From Streptomyces cynarae (GTDB taxonomy: Bacteria > Actinomycetota > Actinomycetes > Streptomycetales > Streptomycetaceae), in the NCBI RefSeq assembly GCF_025642135.1, contig NZ_CP106793.1:8896001-8960000 (forward strand): a DNA stretch of 64,000 bases, read 5' to 3'. The stretch's first letter is position 1. Every line of letters starts with the position of its first letter. A program made the translations under genes and the position numbers. A model generated the notes under the pieces. It searched no databases, was not told the DNA's origin, and saw only the letters and a list, made by a program, of their open reading frames with translations. Shown here piece after piece: positions 8,889-17,895 of this stretch.

Positions 8889-9155
8889 ATGTCCCAGTAC
8901 CCATCGCTGACTCGCGCCCTGGCGGAGGTGCTCGTGGACCTCACCTGGTTCATCGAGAGCGCGGACGACGAGCACATGGATCAGGACGATGCGGTGAAGG
9001 CGCTGGAGGGTGTCGCCGCGGTGGTGGGTCGCATGTCGGACTCCCAGCGTGCAGAGTTCCAACAGATGATCGAGGCAATGGCCGTAGCCGAGACTAATCC
9101 AGGACGCCGTGCCTTCCTGGAAGCGTTCCCGGACGACTTCGGACTCGCGGAGTAG
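8889..9155 (+). CDS. Small conserved-looking acidic protein
   Basis: An intact 88-residue frame starting at ATG 8889 with GGGGAG about 9 bases upstream. It is acidic and mainly helical (ALAEVLVDLTWFIESADDE, DAVKALEGVAAVVGRMS), with no membrane segment or known catalytic motif. I do not recognise the family. Its intact state amid transposon debris suggests it is still expressed, or that it came with one of the mobile elements. Confidence 0.65.
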   Translation: MSQYPSLTRALAEVLVDLTWFIESADDEHMDQDDAVKALEGVAAVVGRMSDSQRAEFQQMIEAMAVAETNPGRRAFLEAFPDDFGLAE

Positions 9156-9173
9156 CTGCCGACGGGGTCAGGG

Positions 9174-10310
9174 TCAGGATACGAGGAGGGTTCGCTTCCT
9201 GAGGAGCGCAAAGCCGGTCCGTACATCTGGCGTTTCAGCATTTTGATGCGGTTGACGTGGCCTTCGACGACGCCGGAGCTCCAGGGCAGGGTCAGGCCAG
9301 CGGTGACGGCGGCGAGGTCTCGTTCGAGGCCGTTGGCGAAGGCGTGGAGGCTGGGCAGGTCGTCGGCGCGGACCGCTTTGATCCACTGTGGAAGCCGGTC
9401 GCCTTCGAGCTGGGTGAGCATCTTCCCGAATGCGCGGACGTGGGCGGTGAGGGCTGCCAGTTCAGGGCAGTGCGCGAGGACGGACTTCATCTTGAGTCGC
9501 TCGCTCTCCGGCAGAGTGTCGGGGTGGGTCAGGATCCACCTGGGGACGGTCCGGGGCGAGGGTGGGCGGGTCGCCGGTGCGGTCGGGGTTGTGCGGAACG
9601 GACGTAGGTAGGCGCGCACGGCTCCGTAGCCGCCGCGGTAGCCGTGCGTCTTGATCTCCTCCCAGAGTGTCCAGGCGTTCGTGCAGCCCTCAGCCCACCG
9701 CTCGCGCAGGTACGGCTTGAAGTCGTCGAGCTTGGTCCTGCGGCCCTGCCACTGCCCATGGAACAGGTCTTCTGGGGCCGCGGCGTCCGCCAGGCGTTGG
9801 ACGGTGCGGTAGGTCATGCCGAGTTGGCGTTGGATCGCGCGTCGGCTGTGGCCGGCGGCCAGCAGCGCGTGGACAGTGGCGTGCTTCGCGTGTGTGCGGT
9901 TGGCGAATCGGTGCCCGGTGGGCCATAGCGACCCGCTGTCGGGCGGTGCCGACGTCTCAGCTTGAGGGGCCGGATCAGCGAAGGTCGCGCGCAGACGGGC
10001 GGTGGCGAGAGACGCATCGCTCGGCTGCTTCGCCAAGGTTGCGCCACAGATGGAACCGGTCGGCGACCTGGACGGCGGTGGGCGCCCCGATGCTGGCGCC
10101 CTCAGCGAAGAACGGGGCCCGGTCGCGACAGACGACCTCGATCCCCCGGTGTTCGGCCAGCCAGGCCGCGAGAATGCCCGACTTCCGATCCGGGAGTAGG
10201 TCCACCGGTCTGCGGGTCTCGACGTCGACCAGCACGGTCCCGTAGACGCGTCCCTTGCGTATCGCGTACTCGTCGACGCCGACGACCCGCGGGATCCGCG
10301 GCTGGGGTTG
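9174..10310 (-). pseudogene. ISL3-family transposase, 5'-truncated and frameshifted
   Basis: The reverse strand carries most of an ISL3 transposase: [51 protein letters not shown], then WSSGVVEGHVNRIKMLKRQM near the C-terminus. The frame breaks near 9975-10000 and again near 9200, where the normal end FALLRKRTLL continues in another frame to a stop at 9174. The N-terminal zinc-finger and HTH region is missing beyond about 10310. The element is dead. Its 5' part is closely similar to the fragment at 1-417. Confidence 0.85.
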
Positions 10311-10420
10311 GCCAACTGAGGCGCTCAGTCACACAGGGAGGCCTTGCCCGGCAGCGGTGGCTACTCCCAGGGTCGCGGTAGCGCGTACCACAGGGCTCTG
10401 AGCCAGAGCGGCCGGCTGCG

Positions 10421-10579
10421 GTGCTCGATTTGATGACCGCGTTGCAGGAGTCGGTGTCGAAGGGAAGGCCTCCTGCGGCGAGGAGGCCGGGCCAGGCCGA
10501 GGTGCACGAGCTGGTGAAGCCGAAGCAGAAGACGACCGCGAAGAAGAAGACGGCGAGCCGCCGGCCAGGCACCGCATAG
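10421..10579 (+). pseudogene. C-terminal remnant of a Ku protein
   Basis: Fifty-two codons reading VLDLMTALQESVSKGRPPAA, then EVHELVKPKQKTTAKKKTA and a stop at 10579. The LMxALxxSV helix followed by a Lys/Ala-rich tail is characteristic of bacterial Ku (non-homologous end joining) C-termini in Streptomyces. Everything upstream is missing. A truncated ATP-dependent DNA ligase, the usual Ku partner, lies at 30536-31307. Confidence 0.6.
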
Positions 10580-10595
10580 GGGAGGAGGCCGCTCG

Positions 10596-10871
10596 TCAGG
10601 TGGCAGTCGGCCCGCAGACCGCTCCGGTCATCCAGTCGCGTAGCCGCCGCCAGCACGTCATCCCCGAACCGAACCCCAGCTCCTTCGGTAGGTACTCCAA
10701 CTGGATGTCCGTGTGCAGCACGTACAGGATCCCGCACAGCACCTGCCGGTCCGGCAACGGCTTACGGCCCGGATACCGGAACCTGCGCTCCCGCCTCGGC
10801 AGCAGCGGCTCGATCCGCTCCCACAGTTCATCCGACACGATCCACGGTGATGCCCCCACGCATCCGACAAC
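10596..10871 (-). pseudogene. IS5-family transposase N-terminal fragment
   Basis: The reverse strand encodes ASPWIVSDELWERIEPLLP, RRFRYPGRKPLPDRQVLCGI and EYLPKELGFGSGMTCWRRL, the N-terminal third of an IS5-family transposase. It stops abruptly near 10600, next to the Ku remnant, so the DDE domain is lost. Confidence 0.8.
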
Positions 10872-11076
10872 GCTCAACTCGCCGTCAAGACACGGACACC
10901 ACGGCTCCGCCACCTCATTGTGTTAGCCGTTGCAAGCCTGGGCAGTTGCTCAAGCCGCCGCCCGATGCGCCCGTCGGGTTCGGCGTCATCGCCTTCTGCT
11001 GGACTGCCGAGCGGGAATGCCGCCGTCCCGTGTGCGCCGGCTGGGGTACGTAGTTCGCCGACGTAGGCTGGAAGGC

Positions 11077-11241
11077 GAGAGGGCACTGGAGCGGACTTAC
11101 GGCCGGCTGATGTTCCACCGCGGCCTCGCCCGCGACTACGAAACCCTCCCTGCCCGCTCCGAAGCCATGATCCACTTCGCCGTGACCGACCTCATGACCC
11201 GCAGCCTCGCCGGCGAGACCACGACCTCCTGGCGTGATGGC
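11077..11241 (+). pseudogene. C-terminal remnant of an IS5-type DDE transposase
   Basis: The forward frame reads FHRGLARDYETLPARSEAM, then IHFAVTDLMTRSLAGE. This is the end of an IS5-type transposase, with the Y-x6-SEAMIH(x)A motif following the last catalytic Glu. The preceding catalytic region is not recognisable. It marks the end of the transposon-rich segment before the arabinose cluster. Confidence 0.6.
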
Positions 11242-11303
11242 GCAAAGCGGCATCGACTACGGCTCCCGGGATGAAACACCGGGAGAAGACGACATTTGAT
11301 CGG

Positions 11304-12365
11304 TCACCCGTGGTGCACATTTTGGTGTTCACGGTCCGGTTGCCGTTCCTGTCCGATGGTGCTCGCCCGTGTGATCAGCTGGTGCGGGGCCCGGATCTCC
11401 CTTCCGGGGACGGGGGCGGGGCTGCCGATCCGCTTCAGCAGCCGCTCCACCGCCGTCTCCGCGATCATCCTCTTGTCCGGGGAGACCGTGGTGACCGACG
11501 GGTTGGAGTAGCGGCCGTCCTCGATGTCGTCGTAGCCGACGATCGCCACGTCCTCCGGGACGCGCAGCCCGCGTGCGGCCAGCGTGTGCATCGCGCCCAG
11601 CGCCACCAGGTCGCTGTAGCAGAACACCGCGTCCGGCGGCTCCTCGAGGTCGAGCAGGTGTGCCATCGCCGTGGCGCCGTCGGAGCGGTTGAAGCGCGGG
11701 GTGGAGATGATCAGCTCCTCCCGTACCGGGATCCCGGCGCGCTCGTGTGCCAGCCGGAAGCCGCGGGTGCGCAGCTGGGCCGCCTCACCGGTGCGGTAGG
11801 GCTGGTCGCCGATCGCCGCGACACGCCGCCGGCCGAGGCCGAGCAGGTGCTCGGTGGCTTCGCGGGAGGCGGTGACGTCGTCGATGCCGATGTGGTCGAA
11901 GCTGCCGTCGCTGACCCGCTCGCCGAGCACCACCAGCGGAAGGGCCGGATCGCGGGCGGCCAGGTCGGACTGGGCGAGGCCGAGCGGGCTGAAGATGACC
12001 CCGTCGAACAGCAGTTGCTGGGAGCCGCGGCTGAGGAACATCTTCTCGTGTTCGGCGTCGCCGTCGGTCTGGTCGATCAGGACGTTGTAACCCTGTACCC
12101 GGGCCGCGCGGATGATGCCCTGCAGCAGTTCGGCGAAGTACGGCGTGTCCAGGTACGGCACGACCACCGCGATCTGGCCCGAGCGCCCGGCGGCGAGGTT
12201 GCGGGCCAGCACGTTCGGCCGGTAGCCGAGTTCGTCCACGGCCTGCTGCACGCGGGCGCGCGTGGCCTCGGAGACCGGTGCGTAGCCGTTGACCACGTTG
12301 GACACGGTCCGGCTGGAGACGCCGGCGAGCAACGCGACGTCGCGGAGTGTCACGCCCTTAGCCAT
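11304..12365 (-). CDS. LacI-family regulator of the arabinose/arabinan genes
   Basis: A 353-residue LacI/GalR repressor. The helix-turn-helix VTLRDVALLAGVSSRTVSNV lies at residues 5-24, the hinge follows (YRPNVLARNLAAGRSGQIAV), and then a periplasmic-binding-protein-like effector domain (VVLGERVSDGSFDHIGIDDV). Length is normal. It is divergent from the sugar-binding lipoprotein gene at 12855. Three palindromes with the GCGC centre typical of LacI operators lie upstream of its start. An arabinose-type sugar is the likely inducer, judged from the genes it faces. Confidence 0.9.
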   Translation of the reverse strand: MAKGVTLRDVALLAGVSSRTVSNVVNGYAPVSEATRARVQQAVDELGYRPNVLARNLAAGRSGQIAVVVPYLDTPYFAELLQGIIRAARVQGYNVLIDQTDGDAEHEKMFLSRGSQQLLFDGVIFSPLGLAQSDLAARDPALPLVVLGERVSDGSFDHIGIDDVTASREATEHLLGLGRRRVAAIGDQPYRTGEAAQLRTRGFRLAHERAGIPVREELIISTPRFNRSDGATAMAHLLDLEEPPDAVFCYSDLVALGAMHTLAARGLRVPEDVAIVGYDDIEDGRYSNPSVTTVSPDKRMIAETAVERLLKRIGSPAPVPGREIRAPHQLITRASTIGQERQPDREHQNVHHG

Positions 12366-12390
12366 ATGCCACCTTCATCCCGGATGTCGG

Positions 12391-12468
12391 TTTCAGCGCT
12401 GAAAGTTTCCTCGGGGTTACCTCTTGCAGCGCGGCAAGTTCTCGGTTAACACTTTTGCAGCGCTGCAG
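12391..12468. promoter_or_regulatory. Three LacI-type operators in the ara divergent region
   Basis: TTTCAGCGCTGAAA (12391-12404, perfect palindrome), TTGCAGCGCGGCAA (12424-12437, near-perfect) and TTGCAGCGCTGCAG (12455-12468) share a CAGCGC core. Their centres are 33 and 31 bp apart, about three helical turns, so repressors would sit on one face of the DNA. They lie 26-103 bp upstream of the regulator start. The rest of the gap to 12854 (about 390 bp) shows no gene and must hold the promoter of the transport genes. Confidence 0.7.
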
Positions 12469-12854
12469 AGCGTAGCAGAGAGCCCCGGCAACACTCACGG
12501 GGCCAATCAGTAGGAGCCGCAGAGGGAACAGCAACTTCTCGCGGGCCGGGAGCCGCTTCCGTCCTGATGGTGCATCACTCATTACTCGTTCTTCTCTGAG
12601 CGCGCCCGCGCGCTGATCCCGCAACTGCCCCTTCTTCTCACCGACGTCACGTACGCCCCACCCTCCCGCGTCCACTGACGTCCGCCCGCCAGGATCCGCC
12701 GGCGGGCAGCTCACCCCGGGCCGGCGTACCCGCATGCCTCGGGCCTCCGACGCCGTATCTCCGTGTGCCCGGCGCCCCCTGTGCGCACCTCTCTATCTCC
12801 TCCCCTTACCTCCGTCCTCCTGCCCCTTTAGGCACCCTCACCCGGGAGATTGTC

Positions 12855-14216
12855 ATGTCCTCCAGCAGAAAGCCCAGGCTCCGTTCCGTCCGCCGGACCG
12901 CCGTCGCGGCGACCTCCGCCGCCCTCGCCGGCATGCTCCTCGCGGCCTGCGGCGGCGGAAGCGGCGGCGGCAGCGGGAGCGGTGCCGCGAGCAGCGGCCC
13001 GGTGCACATCAAGGTGTGGGCCTGGTACCCGGACTTCAAGCAGGTCGTGGACCAGTTCAACAAGACCCACAAGGACGTCCAGGTCGACTGGGTGCAGGCA
13101 GGCGTCGGCCAGGACGAGTACACCAAGCTGAAGACGGCGCTGAAGGCCGGTCAGGGCGCCCCGGACGTCGTCATGCTGGAGTTCCAGGAGCTGCCGACCA
13201 TCCAGCTCACCAAGGGTCTGCTCGACATGGGCAAGTACGGCGCGGACGCCGACAAGGGCAACTACGTGGACTGGGCCTGGAAGCAGGTCTCCGACGGTGA
13301 CCACGTCTACGCCATCCCCGTCGACGGCGGCCCGATGGCCATGATGTACCGGGCCGACCTGTTCAAGAAGTACAAGCTGAAGGTCCCCACGACCTGGGCG
13401 GAGTACAAGGAGGAGGCGGCCAAGCTGCACGCCGCCGACCCGAAGGCGTACATGACCGACTTCGGCAGCGACGAGACGGCCGGCGGCTGGCGCCAGGGCC
13501 TGATGTGGCAGGCCGGCTCCCGCCCCTACACCTACTCGGCGAGCAAGCTGCCGGACATCGGCGTGAAGCTCAACGACGACAATGCCAAGAAGGTGTACGA
13601 GTACTGGGGCGACCTGGTCAAGAACAAGCTGGTCGACACCCAGTCGTATGCGACCACGGACTTCTACAACGGCCTCAGCAGCGGCAAGTACGCCACCTAC
13701 ATCGCGGCCGGCTGGGGTCCGGGTTACCTCTCCAGCGTCGCGAAGGCGACCGCGGGCAAGTGGCGCGTGGCCCCGTTGCCGCAGTGGACGGCGGGCGGCA
13801 CCGCCCAGGGTGACTGGGGCGGTTCGAGCTTCTCCGTGACCTCGCAGACAAAGCACCCGAAGGAGGCCACCGAGGTCGCCCGGGAGCTCTTCGGCACATC
13901 GCAGGCCGCCTGGAAGATCGGCATCGACCAGGCCTACCTCTTCCCGCTGTCCAAGCCGATCCTCAACGGCTCGTACTTCGGGGACAAGAAGTACGACTTC
14001 TTCGGTGGCCAGCAGATCAACAAGGTGTTCGTGACCGCGGCGAACGGCATCGGCAGCTTCGACTGGAGCCCGTTCCAGGACTTCGCCTACAACACCGACA
14101 CCAGTGAGGTCGGCAAGGCCCTCCAGGGCCAGACCGACTGGTCCGCCGTGAACGACAACGTCCAGCAGCAGGTGGCCTCCTACGCGACCAAGCAGGGATT
14201 CAAGGTCAGCCGGTAA
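12855..14216 (+). CDS. Sugar ABC transporter substrate-binding lipoprotein
   Basis: A 453-residue family 1 (MalE-like) solute-binding protein. The N-terminus has a basic stretch with Arg-Arg, a hydrophobic core and a lipobox, MLLAAC, with Cys32 as the lipidated residue. The Arg pair leaves Tat export possible. The mature part starts HIKVWAWYPDFKQVVDQF and contains PDVVMLEF. ATG 12855 has GGGAG upstream. It is first in an arabinose operon, and the hairpin after it would favour a higher level of this protein than of the permeases. The ligand is probably arabinose or arabino-oligosaccharides. Confidence 0.92.
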   Translation: MSSSRKPRLRSVRRTAVAATSAALAGMLLAACGGGSGGGSGSGAASSGPVHIKVWAWYPDFKQVVDQFNKTHKDVQVDWVQAGVGQDEYTKLKTALKAGQGAPDVVMLEFQELPTIQLTKGLLDMGKYGADADKGNYVDWAWKQVSDGDHVYAIPVDGGPMAMMYRADLFKKYKLKVPTTWAEYKEEAAKLHAADPKAYMTDFGSDETAGGWRQGLMWQAGSRPYTYSASKLPDIGVKLNDDNAKKVYEYWGDLVKNKLVDTQSYATTDFYNGLSSGKYATYIAAGWGPGYLSSVAKATAGKWRVAPLPQWTAGGTAQGDWGGSSFSVTSQTKHPKEATEVARELFGTSQAAWKIGIDQAYLFPLSKPILNGSYFGDKKYDFFGGQQINKVFVTAANGIGSFDWSPFQDFAYNTDTSEVGKALQGQTDWSAVNDNVQQQVASYATKQGFKVSR

Positions 14217-14242
14217 CCGGCCCCAGTCCCCGATTCCCCACT

Positions 14243-14291
14243 GCCCCCGCAGGCGGCGCGCGAGCGCCGTACGCCCGCCGCCCGCGGGGGC
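14243..14291. promoter_or_regulatory. Intercistronic hairpin between binding protein and permeases
   Basis: Outer stem 14243-14250 with 14284-14291 (8 bp) and inner stem 14252-14257 with 14277-14282 (6 bp). It lies between the binding-protein stop and the permease ribosome binding site. Such hairpins commonly act as partial terminators or 3'-end protectors, giving excess binding protein. Confidence 0.6.
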
Positions 14292-14315
14292 CCGCCAGAC
14301 GCGCAAGGAGATGTG

Positions 14316-15311
14316 ATGAGCCTGCTCCGACAGCAGGGACCCCCGGCGGCCGTACCCCTGAACCAACCCGTCACCAGCGAGGGCCCCGCCCACGCCGCCG
14401 GCCGGAAGGCGGGTCGGCGCAGCGGACAGCTGTCCGGTCGCACCCGGCACAAGGCCATGGGCCTGTTGCTGGTCACCCCGTTCGGCCTGCTCTTCGCCGG
14501 CTTCCTGGTGGCACCGCTGGCGTACGCCTTCTGGCTGAGCCTGAGGACCTCCACCCTTGTGGGCGGTGACCACTTCAGCTGGTTCGCCAACTACAAGCAG
14601 ACCTTCACCGACCCGCACTTCCTGTCCGGTGTGCGCCGCGTGCTGGTCTTCGGCGTGGTGCAGATCCCGCTGATGCTGGGGCTGGCTCTGCTCGGCGCGC
14701 TGATCATCGACGAGGTCACCAGCCGCCTCGCCAAGGTGTTCCGCATGACGCTGTTCATGCCGTACGCCGTGCCCGCGGTGATCGGCGCGCTGATGTGGGG
14801 CTTCCTCTACAGCCCCACCTTCGGCCCGGTGAACTCCTTGAGCAACGCGCTCGGTCTGGGGAAGTTCGACCTGCTGGGTCACAGCCTGATGCTGACCTCG
14901 CTCGGCAACATCGTGACCTGGCAGTGGACCGGCTACAACATGATCGTCCTGTACGCGGCCCTGCAAGGTCTGCCCCGCGAGGTCTACGAGGCGGCCAAGC
15001 TGGACGGGGCCGGCCAGATCCAGACGGCCCTGCGCATCAAGATCCCGATGGTCTCTTCGGCGCTGGTGCTCACCTTGATGTTCACCATCATCGGCACGCT
15101 CCAGTTCTTCACCGAGCCACGGGTCCTGGAGCCGACGGCGTCCTCGGTGATCAGCCCGGACTACACACCGAACTTGTACGCCTACAACCTCGCCTTCCAG
15201 TACTCGGAGTTCAACTACTCCGCTGCCATTTCCTTCTCGCTCGGAGCGGTGGTCTTCATCGGCTCCTACCTCTTCCTGTTCGCCACGCGTAAAAGGAGCG
15301 GACTGAAGTGA
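14316..15311 (+). CDS. Sugar ABC transporter permease (MalF-like)
   Basis: A 331-residue inner-membrane permease with about six transmembrane helices (GLLLVTPFGLLFAGFLVAPL near residue 50). The conserved EAA loop, EVYEAAKLDGAGQIQTALRI, contacts the ATPase. AAGGAG five bases before ATG 14316 decides this start over the GTG just upstream. It overlaps the second permease by GTGA. No ATPase gene is present in the cluster, so it probably uses a shared ATPase of the MsiK type encoded elsewhere. Confidence 0.92.
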   Translation: MSLLRQQGPPAAVPLNQPVTSEGPAHAAGRKAGRRSGQLSGRTRHKAMGLLLVTPFGLLFAGFLVAPLAYAFWLSLRTSTLVGGDHFSWFANYKQTFTDPHFLSGVRRVLVFGVVQIPLMLGLALLGALIIDEVTSRLAKVFRMTLFMPYAVPAVIGALMWGFLYSPTFGPVNSLSNALGLGKFDLLGHSLMLTSLGNIVTWQWTGYNMIVLYAALQGLPREVYEAAKLDGAGQIQTALRIKIPMVSSALVLTLMFTIIGTLQFFTEPRVLEPTASSVISPDYTPNLYAYNLAFQYSEFNYSAAISFSLGAVVFIGSYLFLFATRKRSGLK

Positions 15312-16213
15312 CGACCGCCGCTGCCCCCGTTCCCACCGTTGCCGCCGCCCGGGCGCCCCGCGTCAAGTCCTCCGCCAGGGGGCGCGTCACCGTCAACGCT
15401 GTGATGGTGGCGATGATCCTTTACTTCCTGATGCCGTTCTGGTGGCTTGTCGTCGCGGCCACGAAGAACAACGACGCCCTGTTCTCCACCGCGGCACTGT
15501 GGTTCCACTCGCCGGGGTCGTTCTTCGACAACGTCCAGCAGCTGTTCACGTACGACGACGGCGAGTACCTGCGCTGGATGGGCAACACCGTGATCTACGC
15601 GGGCGTCAGCGGGGTCGGTGCCACCGCCGTTGCGACCCTTGCCGGGTACGCCTTCGCCAAGTACCGCTTCCCCGGCCGAAACCTGCTCTTCTCCAGCCTC
15701 CTCGGCGCCATCATGGTCCCGGCGACCGCGCTGGCCATCCCCACCTACCTGCTGCTGAGCAAGGTGGCGCTGACCAACACGATGTGGGCGGTCATCCTGC
15801 CCTCGCTGCTCAACCCGTTCGGCGTCTACCTGGTGCGGGTGTACGTGCAGGAGTCCCTGCCGGACGAACTGCTGGAGGCCGCCCGCGTGGACGGCGCCGG
15901 CGAGATGCGGGTGCTGTTCAATGTGGCGCTGCCGACACTGAAGCCCGCGCTGGTGACCGTGCTGCTGTTCTCCATGGTCGGCACCTGGAACAACTTCTTC
16001 CTGCCGCTGGTGATGCTCAACAACGACAAGCTGTTCCCGCTCACCGTGGGCCTTCAGTCCTGGTACCAGGGAGCGCTGATCCAGTCCGGCGCCAACGCGC
16101 TGTTCACCCTCGTCATCGCGGGTTCTCTGGTGGCGATCCTCCCGCTGATCGTCGCCTTCCTCCTCCTGCAGCGGTACTGGCGTGGCGGTCTGACCGTCGG
16201 AAGCCTCAAGTAG
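15308..16213 (+). CDS. Sugar ABC transporter permease (MalG-like)
   Basis: A 301-residue permease starting at GTG 15308, which overlaps the previous stop, with AGGAG in the end of the upstream gene. It has six predicted membrane helices and the EAA loop ELLEAARVDGAGEMRVLFNV. It pairs with the upstream permease to form the membrane channel of the arabinose-type importer. The next gene, an arabinofuranosidase, follows after 59 bp in the same direction. Confidence 0.92.
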   Translation: MTTAAAPVPTVAAARAPRVKSSARGRVTVNAVMVAMILYFLMPFWWLVVAATKNNDALFSTAALWFHSPGSFFDNVQQLFTYDDGEYLRWMGNTVIYAGVSGVGATAVATLAGYAFAKYRFPGRNLLFSSLLGAIMVPATALAIPTYLLLSKVALTNTMWAVILPSLLNPFGVYLVRVYVQESLPDELLEAARVDGAGEMRVLFNVALPTLKPALVTVLLFSMVGTWNNFFLPLVMLNNDKLFPLTVGLQSWYQGALIQSGANALFTLVIAGSLVAILPLIVAFLLLQRYWRGGLTVGSLK

Positions 16214-16272
16214 CCGGAAGCCTCACGTAGCCCCTGCCCCCTCTTCTCGACCACCTCCCGGAGCGACCTTCC

Positions 16273-17793
16273 ATGCTGCACGCCTCCCTGACCGTCGACC
16301 CCGCCTTCCGCGTCGCCGACGTGAGTCCCCGTACCTTCGGCTCGTTCGTCGAGCACATGGGCCGCTGCGTCTACACCGGCATCTACGAACCCGGCCACCC
16401 GCAGGCCGACGAGGACGGCCTGCGCCGCGACGTCCTGGACCTGGTGCGCGAGCTGGGCGTGACCACCGTCCGCTATCCCGGCGGCAACTTCGTCTCCGGC
16501 TTCCGCTGGGAGGACAGCGTCGGCCCGGTCGCCGACCGACCCACCCGTCTGGACCTCGCCTGGCACAGCACCGAGACCAACGCCTTTGGCCTGCACGAGT
16601 TCCACCGCTGGGCGCAGAAAGCCGGCGTCGAGCCGATGATGGCCGTCAACCTCGGCACCCGTGGCGTCGCCGAGGCCCTGGACCTGCTCGAGTACTGCAA
16701 CCACCCGGGCGGCACCGCCTGGTCCGACCAGCGGATCAAGAACGGCGCCCCCGACCCCTTCGGCATCCGCATGTGGTGCCTGGGCAACGAGATGGACGGC
16801 CCCTGGCAGACCGGCCACAAGACCGCCGCCGAGTACGGCCGTATCGCCGCCGAGACCGGCCGGGCCATGCGCATGGTCGACCCCACGCTGGAACTGATCG
16901 CCTGCGGCAGCTCCAGCTCCTCGATGCCGACCTTCGGCGCCTGGGAGGCCACCGTGCTGGAGGAGGCGTACGAGCAGGTCGACTACATCTCCTGCCACGC
17001 CTACTACGAGGAGCTCGACGGCGACCTCGGCAGCTTCCTGGCCTCCGGCGTCGACATGGACCACTTCGTGGAGTCCGTGGTCTCCACCGCCGACCACGTC
17101 CGGGCCAAGCTGCGCCAGAAGAAGCGGATCAACCTCTCCTTCGACGAGTGGAACGTCTGGTACAACACCCGATTCGAAGCCCAGGACAAGCCCACCGACT
17201 GGGCCGTGGCCCCCCGGGTCATCGAGGACGAGTACAACGTGGCCGACGCCGTCGTGGTCGGCGGCCTGCTGATCAGCCTGCTGCGGCACAGCGACCGCGT
17301 CACCGCGGCCTGCCTCGCCCAGCTCGTCAACGTCATCGCGCCCATCCGCAGCGAGCCCGGCGGCCCCAGCTGGCGGCAGACCACCTTCCACCCCTTCGCG
17401 CAGGCCGCCCGGCACGCCCGCGGCACGGTTCTGCGGGTGGAGCCGGTCGCCCCCGTGTACGACACGAAGCGGTTCGGCGAGGTCTCGGTCGTCGACGCCG
17501 TCGCCACGCACCTGGCCGGCGCGGACGGGGCCGACGAGCTCACCGTCTTCGCCGTCAACCGGCACCAGAGCGAGGACGTCGAACTCGCCATCGACCTGCG
17601 GGCGTTCCCCGGTTACACGCCGGTGGAACACTCGGTGCTCAACGACACCGACGTCCGCGCCACCAACACCCAGGACAACCCCGGCCGGGTCCGCCCGCGC
17701 GAGGCCGGCACCGGTTTCGTCACCGACGGACGGCTCACCGTGAGCCTGCCGCCCGTCTCCTGGAACGTCATCCGGCTGCGCCACGCCGGCTGA
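16273..17793 (+). CDS. GH51 alpha-L-arabinofuranosidase
   Basis: A 506-residue GH51 enzyme without a signal peptide, so intracellular. It removes non-reducing alpha-L-arabinofuranosyl residues from imported arabino-oligosaccharides. The N-terminal motif FGSFVEHMGRCVYTGIYEPG is typical. The catalytic acid/base is Glu173 in WCLGNEMDGPWQ and the nucleophile Glu292 in LSFDEWNVWY, close to Glu175 and Glu294 of the Geobacillus enzyme AbfA. A (beta/alpha)8 barrel is followed by a C-terminal beta domain. It sits between the importer and the secreted arabinanase, completing uptake and hydrolysis. Confidence 0.95.
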   Translation: MLHASLTVDPAFRVADVSPRTFGSFVEHMGRCVYTGIYEPGHPQADEDGLRRDVLDLVRELGVTTVRYPGGNFVSGFRWEDSVGPVADRPTRLDLAWHSTETNAFGLHEFHRWAQKAGVEPMMAVNLGTRGVAEALDLLEYCNHPGGTAWSDQRIKNGAPDPFGIRMWCLGNEMDGPWQTGHKTAAEYGRIAAETGRAMRMVDPTLELIACGSSSSSMPTFGAWEATVLEEAYEQVDYISCHAYYEELDGDLGSFLASGVDMDHFVESVVSTADHVRAKLRQKKRINLSFDEWNVWYNTRFEAQDKPTDWAVAPRVIEDEYNVADAVVVGGLLISLLRHSDRVTAACLAQLVNVIAPIRSEPGGPSWRQTTFHPFAQAARHARGTVLRVEPVAPVYDTKRFGEVSVVDAVATHLAGADGADELTVFAVNRHQSEDVELAIDLRAFPGYTPVEHSVLNDTDVRATNTQDNPGRVRPREAGTGFVTDGRLTVSLPPVSWNVIRLRHAG

Positions 17794-17895
17794 CGCACCC
17801 CCTCCGACACCCGCCGCTCCCAACCCCCTTTTCCCCCTGCGGAGCGGCGGGCCCCGCACCACCCCCTCTTCCCGGACATCCCTTGGGAGCCGCCC

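Noticed and set aside
12828..14966. A 712-codon reverse-strand frame across the sugar-binding lipoprotein gene
   Set aside because: It is antisense to the binding protein and permease, with low-complexity composition and no domain; the forward genes have lipobox, EAA loop and ribosome binding sites.
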